Shown: positions 5,852-11,216 of the stretch, one piece after another
How positions within the stretch are numbered: the first letter of the stretch is position 1
Layout of the letters: every line of letters starts with the position of its first letter
Source: JAQUKH01 sp043809805
Lineage (GTDB): Bacteria; JACRDZ01; JAQUKH01
Direction of reading: 5' to 3'
Length of the DNA stretch: 11,216 bases
NCBI GenBank assembly: GCA_043809805.1
Contig: JBDROR010000218.1
Coordinates: 1 to 11,216, forward strand
The notes under the pieces: model-generated
Told to the model about the DNA's origin: nothing
The model's input: the letters and a program-made list of their open reading frames with translations, nothing else
Databases searched by the model: none
Position numbers and translations under genes: made by a program

Positions 5852-5890
5852 AAAACCGTCCGGAATGACAAAAAGCTGTGATGTTTTATT

Positions 5891-6883
5891 TTACAGCCAC
5901 TTGTTTTCCCGATACCATCTCACTGTCTCTTCCACCCCTCGTTTTAAATCATATTCCGGCCTAAAACCAAGTTTTTTTAGTTTATCCGTTGAACATACCC
6001 AGCCTTTTTGCCGCATTTCCAAAAATTTCTGCCTATTTAAAAAAGTTGCCTTCCCAAATAATCCTGCGACAAATTCTGAAACAACAGCTACCCCAAAGAG
6101 TAAAAAATCCGGAATAACCAAAGGGATTGTCTTTTTATTCAGCGAACTTTTAATTTCCGCTAAAATTTCTTTTAGCCTATGGACAGTCTCATCAGAAACA
6201 AAAAAAGTTTCACCTTCAGCGCCTTTGCCTTCCATTATAAAAAGTACGGCTTTAACCAAATCCTCAACAAAAATAACGCTTATTGCCATTTCCATATTAC
6301 CGACAACCGGCATTATTCCGCTGTTAATCAGCTTAAAATACGTATAAACCCCTCTATCGCCGGGGCCATAAACGGCGGTTGGCCGAATAACTGTTATTGG
6401 TATCTGAGATGAAACCTTTTTTAACTCTTCTTCACCCGCGAGTTTACTTTGTCCATAATAACTTATAGCATTGGGAGTGTCTATTTCCACGCGCGGATTT
6501 TTTATTGTCGCGGGCCCTGAAGCGGCGAGACTGCTGATATAAACAAACCGTTTAATCCTTTCTTTATAAGGTAGACAGGCCTCAATCAGATTTTTTGTTC
6601 CACCCGCGTTAACTGAGAAAAAATCCTCTCTTGTCCTGCCTTTCAGGACACCCGCGCAATGAATAACATATTCAGGGAAGTCATCCTTTATCGCATTAAA
6701 GCTGTCAATTAAAGAAGATTTGTCATCAATTGAACCATAGATATAAGAGACATTAAGGCCGGAAAGAAGTTCGATGTTACTTGTTTTTCGCACTAAACAA
6801 ACCACTTCGTAATTTCTTTTTAAAAGCTCGCGAACAAGCCTGCTTCCAATAAACCCGTTCGCACCCGTAACTAAAACTTTCAT
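5891..6883 (-). CDS. NAD-dependent epimerase/dehydratase (extended SDR)
   Basis: A 330-residue extended short-chain dehydrogenase/reductase of the sugar-nucleotide epimerase, dihydroflavonol reductase and 3-beta-HSD-like group. It has the NAD(P)-binding motif G7-x2-G10-x2-G13 (GANGFIG), VIHCAG (73-78), the catalytic S118 in YISSLAASG, Y143 and K147 in YYGQSK, RPTAVYGPGDRG and IFVEDLVKA. A hydrophobic stretch (about 255-280) in the substrate domain might contact membrane or a lipid-like substrate. The substrate cannot be read from the sequence. There is no Shine-Dalgarno site; a TATAAT lies only 9 bases before the ATG, so the message may be leaderless. It contains no palindromic repeat although repeats begin right after its stop. 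It is not obviously linked to thiamine synthesis. Confidence 0.88.
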   Translation of the reverse strand: MKVLVTGANGFIGSRLVRELLKRNYEVVCLVRKTSNIELLSGLNVSYIYGSIDDKSSLIDSFNAIKDDFPEYVIHCAGVLKGRTREDFFSVNAGGTKNLIEACLPYKERIKRFVYISSLAASGPATIKNPRVEIDTPNAISYYGQSKLAGEEELKKVSSQIPITVIRPTAVYGPGDRGVYTYFKLINSGIMPVVGNMEMAISVIFVEDLVKAVLFIMEGKGAEGETFFVSDETVHRLKEILAEIKSSLNKKTIPLVIPDFLLFGVAVVSEFVAGLFGKATFLNRQKFLEMRQKGWVCSTDKLKKLGFRPEYDLKRGVEETVRWYRENKWL

Positions 6884-6888
6884 GGTTT

Positions 6889-6897
6889 ATACATTAT
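6889..6897 (-). promoter_or_regulatory. Possible -10 box of the epimerase gene
   Basis: A TATAAT on the minus strand ends 9 bases before the ATG, predicting a start within a few bases of the codon (leaderless). No good -35 box is present at 17 bases. Confidence 0.3.
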
Positions 6898-6942
6898 AAC
6901 ACAAAATATTAGCTGCGTGTTGGTACCACATTTTCCACTGCT

Positions 6943-8253
6943 TTAACGAATTAACAACCATTTCCACAAAGGAACAATTTTGATTTTTTTACCTTCAAGA
7001 GATAACTCTTCTTCAGCATCTTCAGAAATAATCAAACCTTCATTTATAGCAAATTCATCCATCGCCTTTAAAAGGCTACTCGTTTCCCTTTCTCTTATTT
7101 TAAAATCACCTAACTGCTGGCAAACCTGAACCAATTGTGTTACTTTTAAGCCTTCTTTCAGGACAAAGTCCACTTCTCTGTGCTGAACATCTTTCCAGTA
7201 ATAAATCTCGATTTTTGAATTTTTCGACTGCCTTCTTTTAAATTCCAAAAACACAATGTTTTCTAACAATCTTCCTGAATTTTCGCTGAATCTGAATCCC
7301 ACAGCGTTGGCTAAACCTGTATCAATACAATAAACCTTTCTAGGGCTTTTTTCCTGTTCTTTTACCTTAAATGAAAACCGCTTAACAAAAGATACAAGAT
7401 ACGCGTCCTCCAGATATCCGGAGAATTTTTCTATTGTGTCCATCGATATGCCCAGAAACTTTTCCAGTGAATTAAATGTAATCAAATTGGAAAGGTTGCT
7501 TAAATAATATTTTGTCAAAGCCTTTAACTTTTTAGGTTTTCTGATTTTAAATCTGTTGACTAGATCTTTATTTAAAATATCATCAAAATAGTGCAAAAGT
7601 ATGTCTTGTTTCTGTCCCGACAAAACAACTTCGGGAAAAGCTCCAAATTCAAGGTATTCATTAAAAAGATTTTTTAATTTCGTCCTTTGACTAACAATAT
7701 CCATGTCATCTTTAATAAAAATTCCCTTGAAAGAAAGAAATTCCTTAAAGGAAAGTGGAAAAACTTCCATATCCAAATGCCGGCCAGTAAGAAGAGTCCC
7801 TAACTCTTTGCTTAAAAGTTTCGCGTTCGAACCGGAAACACATACCTTTCCTTTTTGAAGCTCCTGAAACGTTCTGACCCATTTTTCCCAACCTTCTATC
7901 TCCTGTATCTCATCAAGAAAAACGTAAGGCGCCCCCTTCGGATCTAAATATTCTAAATAAGTCTCATAAACCTGCTGAAGAAGTTTAATATCAAGTTGGA
8001 TAAACCGGGGATCTTCAAAATTGATTAATAAAATTTCATTTTTATTTTTTCCCGAACCTATAATTTCATTTGCCAGCTCTTTCATAATAAATGACTTACC
8101 GCTTCTTCGCGCGCCGGTTATTACCAGAGTTTGTTTAGTGCCTGAAAGCTGTTTTGATCTTTCTACATATTCTTTTCTTTTTATACCCGTATCCAACTGT
8201 TTTTTCCAAAAATTCCAGTCCTCAAGTATTTCTATTATCTCTTTTTTGACCAT
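6943..8253 (-). CDS. AAA-family ATPase with DUF4143 domain
   Basis: A 436-residue cytoplasmic protein of the AAA_14/DUF4143 type. Walker A is GARRSGKS (47-54), Walker B VFLDEIQ (111-117) and sensor 1 SGSNAKLL. GRHLDMEVFPLSFKEFL is the conserved block joining the ATPase to the following winged-helix-like part. The C-terminal half has the DUF4143 pattern: YCIDTGLANAVGF, ENIVFLEFKRR and EVDFVLKEG, the last resembling a degenerate restriction-endonuclease-like fold. Proteins of this family are common and often horizontally transferred; their role is not established and some authors link them to defence or mobile elements. The start has AGGA 8 bases upstream. A strong promoter and an operator-like palindrome precede it, so it is probably transcribed and regulated independently of the KAP gene. 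Confidence 0.9.
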   Translation of the reverse strand: MVKKEIIEILEDWNFWKKQLDTGIKRKEYVERSKQLSGTKQTLVITGARRSGKSFIMKELANEIIGSGKNKNEILLINFEDPRFIQLDIKLLQQVYETYLEYLDPKGAPYVFLDEIQEIEGWEKWVRTFQELQKGKVCVSGSNAKLLSKELGTLLTGRHLDMEVFPLSFKEFLSFKGIFIKDDMDIVSQRTKLKNLFNEYLEFGAFPEVVLSGQKQDILLHYFDDILNKDLVNRFKIRKPKKLKALTKYYLSNLSNLITFNSLEKFLGISMDTIEKFSGYLEDAYLVSFVKRFSFKVKEQEKSPRKVYCIDTGLANAVGFRFSENSGRLLENIVFLEFKRRQSKNSKIEIYYWKDVQHREVDFVLKEGLKVTQLVQVCQQLGDFKIRERETSSLLKAMDEFAINEGLIISEDAEEELSLEGKKIKIVPLWKWLLIR

Positions 8254-8269
8254 TAGTTAATTCCTATTC

Positions 8270-8291
8270 GGTAAAATTCATTAATTTTACC
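8270..8291. promoter_or_regulatory. Perfect inverted repeat, operator-like
   Basis: Arms GGTAAAATT and AATTTTACC (9 bases each) are separated by CATT. It begins right after the -10 box and covers the predicted transcription start of the ATPase gene, a typical place for a repressor site. Read as RNA it would be a weak 5' hairpin. Confidence 0.6.
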
Positions 8292-8292
8292 T

Positions 8293-8321
8293 ATTATAAT
8301 TCTAGACATTAGACATGTCAA
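8293..8321 (-). promoter_or_regulatory. Consensus sigma-70 promoter of the DUF4143 ATPase gene
   Basis: On the minus strand TTGACA (8321-8316) and TATAAT (8298-8293) are separated by exactly 17 bases, both perfect consensus. The predicted start is near 8286, about 33 bases before the ATG. The spacer contains a tandem 7-base repeat (TAGACAT twice on the plus strand, 8303-8316). Confidence 0.8.
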
Positions 8322-8420
8322 GAAAAAAATCAGATACTATCACTACCAAGTCTCCAAGAATCGCGGACATTATCAAAATTGGAATTATGCTTTTTGGGAC
8401 AAAATGTGACTGCCCTTCAT

Positions 8421-9686
8421 TCAATTTTGTGGTTTCTTTTCAATTATTCCATCTTTAACAAAATCGCTAATTTCTTTTAGATCATCGTCAGTTACATCTT
8501 TCCGAAAATCCAGTTTGTAAGCATAAAAATATATTAACCATAATAATTTTTTGTTTTCTTCAAAAGTAGTAAAATATTGTTTTAAAATTTCATCTGGTGT
8601 TGCCATTTGCACCGTTCCATTTGGTATTGTTTTAATAGAATCAGACAAATGTGCTTCCATTTTCATGTAAAAACTATTTTCGTCTAAAACATCTTTATCT
8701 GTCAAAGTATATTTAAACCCTATGGACAAGCATTCAGGCAAATTAATGCATTCTTCTAGCGCCAACTGAGGATAGCTTAATACCCATCGAGGATAATTTG
8801 CAATTCTTCTAGTCGGTAAATTAAAAATAGTGTTAAACTTAGTGAATATTATTGTTACAAAAACAAGTGTTCTTAATTGTAGAGAACCTCCCCCTTGCTT
8901 GTCTTTGGAATATTCAAGACAATTATCAAGAATTTGAAAATATATTCTTGCATTTAATTCATCTGCTTCTTCAATTGATTTGAATATTATTTCCTTTGGT
9001 GATCCATTAAAGTTTTCATATTTTTTGTTGGATTTATAAATAATTTCAAACAATTCTTCTTTCGTCGGTTCAAAATTGATAAACTTATTAACGGTCTTTT
9101 CTTTTACTCGCGAAAATATTTCAGCGTCTTTACTTGCGAAATATTCTTCATTGAGAATAATTACTACTTTGCACTTAAGCTTCAAAGCCAATTGCGTTAT
9201 AAAACCAAATAGATCGCTAAGATCAATATTAGTAGATTTTCTTTCAAAGTCATCAAAACAGATAACTCCATCTTCTGTTATATGCTTTTCAACTTCGAAC
9301 GTTCTCATTTTTTTATTTAATGTATCAAGTTCATTGAAAAACTTTTCGCCGTTACATCCAAAGAGTGAAAAATTCTTACCTAAAAAAGAAAAAATCGAAT
9401 AACCTTTTGCAATTATGTCAAAACGATTCTTTTGTTTTTCGTTATAAATATTTATAAAAACTTCGTTTTGAATTGCTTCTAAAGAATCCTTTCCATAAAG
9501 GCTAATATAAACATGAGATTTTCCTTTTCCATCTAATTCCCTCATTATTTTTTCTTGCCAAAAATAGGTTTTACCACAACCCCATTTTCCGGAAATCATA
9601 ATAACTTTGCCATCATTATTTTTATTCAATAAAAATGAATTTTCGTCCCCGATTAAATAAGCTTCTATTGTTTTTGCATTCGGCAT
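8421..9686 (-). CDS. KAP-type P-loop NTPase
   Basis: A 421-residue P-loop protein resembling KAP NTPases. Walker A is GKWGCGKT (33-40), preceded by the typical short beta strand VIMIS. Walker B is VICFDDFER (141-149), with the KAP-like D-D-x-E-R ending. KCKVVIILNEEYF (about 171-184) and FEPTKEELFEII follow, as in this superfamily. There is no clear transmembrane insertion, unlike membrane KAP proteins; one hydrophobic stretch (LVFVTIIF, about 269-276) is too short. KAP proteins include phage-exclusion factors such as PifA, so a defence role is possible but not shown. The start ATG has AAGGGA 6-11 bases upstream. The gene starts inside the end of the RelE-like remnant, which suggests they were once one transcript. 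Confidence 0.75.
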   Translation of the reverse strand: MPNAKTIEAYLIGDENSFLLNKNNDGKVIMISGKWGCGKTYFWQEKIMRELDGKGKSHVYISLYGKDSLEAIQNEVFINIYNEKQKNRFDIIAKGYSIFSFLGKNFSLFGCNGEKFFNELDTLNKKMRTFEVEKHITEDGVICFDDFERKSTNIDLSDLFGFITQLALKLKCKVVIILNEEYFASKDAEIFSRVKEKTVNKFINFEPTKEELFEIIYKSNKKYENFNGSPKEIIFKSIEEADELNARIYFQILDNCLEYSKDKQGGGSLQLRTLVFVTIIFTKFNTIFNLPTRRIANYPRWVLSYPQLALEECINLPECLSIGFKYTLTDKDVLDENSFYMKMEAHLSDSIKTIPNGTVQMATPDEILKQYFTTFEENKKLLWLIYFYAYKLDFRKDVTDDDLKEISDFVKDGIIEKKPQN

Positions 9687-9883
9687 ACTTGTCCCTTTAA
9701 CTTTTTATAATATTTTAGAATCCTCTCCCTATCCTCATTTCCCTTGTCACCCTTATAATAAATTTCAATAAACTCTATAATGTCTTCTTTTTCATAATGG
9801 CCGTAAATAATTCTTATTCCGCTTGCGGCGCCTTTTCCCTTTAATGATTTACAGGCAAATTTTTTAGTTTTATACCTAATATT
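9665..9883 (-). pseudogene. RelE/HigB-like toxin, N-terminal part missing
   Basis: This frame reads 72 residues without a start codon: RYKTKKFACKSLKGKG, then AASGIRIIYGHYEKED, IIEFIEIYYKGDKGNEDRER and ILKYYKK. The order of G-x-R-I-I-Y, then hydrophobic I-E-F-I-E-I-Y-Y-K and a charged end, is that of the C-terminal two thirds of RelE/HigB-superfamily toxins. A TAA at 9886-9884 closes the frame upstream and no ATG, GTG or TTG is suitably placed. The missing N-terminal helices are not visible in the other frames of 9884-9958. No antitoxin gene is seen beside it. The last 22 bases overlap the start of the KAP gene. A rare ATT start at 9880 cannot be fully excluded. Confidence 0.6.
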
Positions 9884-9958
9884 TTATGTCAAGCATATGT
9901 TGTTTTTCATTACATATATGGAAACAACTAAACTTCTTATCAAGCGCTCTTTCATTTT

Positions 9959-11071
9959 TTATAACTTTTTATCGTAAATTCGGTAGGTTTTATAAGGGTC
10001 AGCTCCCATTCGCAGAAGAATACGGTTCATCATTGTATTATCCTCGAGAATCCATGAAAATTCCGCCTTGCTGTAACCACGCTTTATCGCGTTAATAAAC
10101 GAATAATAATAAAAAAGAATATCTATTCCTAGATTCCGGTATTCTTCAATAACTCCCATTGTAAGGACACGGACCATGTCGATTTTTTTCTTTCCTAAAA
10201 GTAATTTAAAAACCCCAAAAGGAAAAAGCCGGCCGTTCATTTTTTTTAACACCATATTATAATCAGGAAGAATTAAAGAAAATCCGGCAGGTTTACCGTC
10301 AACTTCAGCAATCATAACCAAATCATTATCCATAATCATTTTAAAATCTTTGGACATTTTGACAATCTCTTTATCTGTTAAAGGAACAAAACCCCAATTG
10401 GATTCCCATGCCGAATTATAAATTTTTTTAAATATCTCTATTTCATCCCAAAATCTTTTTCTGTTAATGACCCTTATAACAATATTATTGTTTCTTTTTA
10501 AAATTCTTTCGGCCGCTTTTGTAATATAGGGCGGCACCTCTTTATAAGGGAAAAAATAGGCAATCATATCCATTGCCTTGACCAAACCAAACCTCTCAAA
10601 AAAATCAATGTAATAAGCGGGGTTATAAGCCATCATTAAAACCGGCGGCTCGCCAAATCCTTTGATTAAAAGCCCGCATTCCTCATTTGTCGAAAAATCC
10701 ATTGGCCCCCGCATTGCTTCCATACCTTTGGATTTTAACCATAAAGACGCCGCGGTAAAAAGTTGTTCAGCGGCATCATAATTTTCAACACACTCAAAAA
10801 AACCAAAAAACCCGATTTTATCTTTATAAAAATTATTGTGATTAAAATTTAAATGTGCTGAAATACGGCCAATCGGTTTATTGTTTGAATCAAGCGCTAG
10901 AAAAAGTTTAACCTCACCATGTTCATAAAACGGATTTTTTTGAGGATTAAAAAATTCTTCACGTTCAATAATTAAAGGGTGAACCCAGTTTGAGTCATTT
11001 CTGTAAAGTTTGTAAGGAAAGCGGATAAATTGATGCAGCTCTTTTTTTGTAATAACTTCTGAAATTGTCAT
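9959..11071 (-). CDS. GNAT-like N-acetyltransferase (YghO-like)
   Basis: A 370-residue protein of a large, poorly characterised GNAT-like family found in many anaerobic and uncultured bacteria. Family-typical sequence is FIRFPYKLYRNDSNWVHPL (15-33), FFNPQKNPFYEHGEVKLFLA (40-59), PIGRISA, then MRGPMDFSTNEECGLLI (119-135), a YNPAYY block and a C-terminal GNAT part with a GKPAGFSL strand and MGVIEEYRNLGID, the likely acetyl-CoA loop (R-x-x-G). The substrate is unknown. The start ATG 11071 agrees with the family's N-terminus (MTISEVITKKEL) and is formed by the edge of an F4 repeat half-unit. No clear ribosome site is seen upstream because that sequence is repeat. No repeat lies within the gene. 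Confidence 0.8.
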   Translation of the reverse strand: MTISEVITKKELHQFIRFPYKLYRNDSNWVHPLIIEREEFFNPQKNPFYEHGEVKLFLALDSNNKPIGRISAHLNFNHNNFYKDKIGFFGFFECVENYDAAEQLFTAASLWLKSKGMEAMRGPMDFSTNEECGLLIKGFGEPPVLMMAYNPAYYIDFFERFGLVKAMDMIAYFFPYKEVPPYITKAAERILKRNNNIVIRVINRKRFWDEIEIFKKIYNSAWESNWGFVPLTDKEIVKMSKDFKMIMDNDLVMIAEVDGKPAGFSLILPDYNMVLKKMNGRLFPFGVFKLLLGKKKIDMVRVLTMGVIEEYRNLGIDILFYYYSFINAIKRGYSKAEFSWILEDNTMMNRILLRMGADPYKTYRIYDKKL

Positions 11072-11193
11072 TTCGACCAGTTACCTGTCATTTCGACCGA
11101 AGGGAGAAATCTTTCCCCGTAGGGGCGAGGCGGTGCCTCGCCCTCCCCTTTCGGGCGACCCCCCGGGTCGCCCCGACAGTTGGGCGAAAGCCC
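11067..11193. repeat. F4 half-unit, F4 head, F2 and an F7 hairpin
   Basis: Truncated F4 head at 11067-11078 (providing the acetyltransferase ATG), full head at 11086-11115, F2 double hairpin 11119-11177 and a GGGCGAAAGCCC hairpin at 11182-11193. No gene is seen in 11072-11216. Confidence 0.8.
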
Positions 11194-11216
11194 CCCCTTG
11201 CGACTTAAATTTACAA

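Noticed and set aside
9076..9402. Plus-strand frame over the KAP gene
   Set aside because: Antisense to the Walker B region and composition typical of a shadow frame.
9901..9957. 23-codon frame starting MKERLIRSLVV
   Set aside because: In the same frame as the toxin remnant but closed by TAA and unlike any RelE N-terminus; probably chance.

Overview
All convincing genes in this window lie on the minus strand, so transcription runs from high to low coordinates. The DNA is moderately AT-rich. It carries a very high density of short palindromic repeats of the kind I associate with uncultured lineages such as Omnitrophota, Nitrospirota or Planctomycetota-like bacteria. The host is a bacterium by gene content (bacterial ThiC, ThiG and ThiE, consensus sigma-70 promoter, Shine-Dalgarno sites), but it has an archaeal/Thermotoga-style ThiD-ThiN arrangement. 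The phylum cannot be fixed from the sequence alone.

Layout, in transcription order. At 11071-9959 is a GNAT-like acetyltransferase. At 9883-9665 is a start-less RelE/HigB-like toxin remnant whose end overlaps a KAP-type P-loop NTPase (9686-8421). At 8253-6943 is an AAA/DUF4143 ATPase with its own near-perfect sigma-70 promoter and a palindromic operator-like site. At 6883-5891 is an extended-SDR NAD-dependent epimerase/dehydratase. Then comes a thiamine gene run: thiG (5605-4829), thiE (4603-3995), thiD (3597-2485), a ThiN domain (about 2484-1773) and thiC (1725-403). A small DUF559 endonuclease-like gene (385-38) ends the window.

The thiamine genes cover the pyrimidine branch (ThiC makes HMP-P, ThiD phosphorylates it), the thiazole branch (ThiG) and the coupling step. 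Coupling is encoded twice, by ThiE and by ThiN. ThiS, ThiF and ThiH/ThiO are not here, and I see no TPP riboswitch. ThiD and ThiN look like one ThiDN fusion protein split by a single extra A in an A7 run.

The striking feature is the repeats. At least eight palindromic families, named F1-F8 in the feature list, are scattered over 1-5875 and 11067-11197 and are nearly absent from 5876-11066. Many sit in frame inside thiC, thiN, thiD and thiE and add translated peptides; others supply start or stop codons. Some are nested: an outer F4 element carries an inner F2 or F1 element, which can itself carry F8. The DUF559 gene is flanked by inverted copies of F1, so it is a candidate enzyme partner for that repeat, by analogy with REP/RAYT systems. 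This repeat ecology, rather than any single gene, is the most likely undescribed system in the window.
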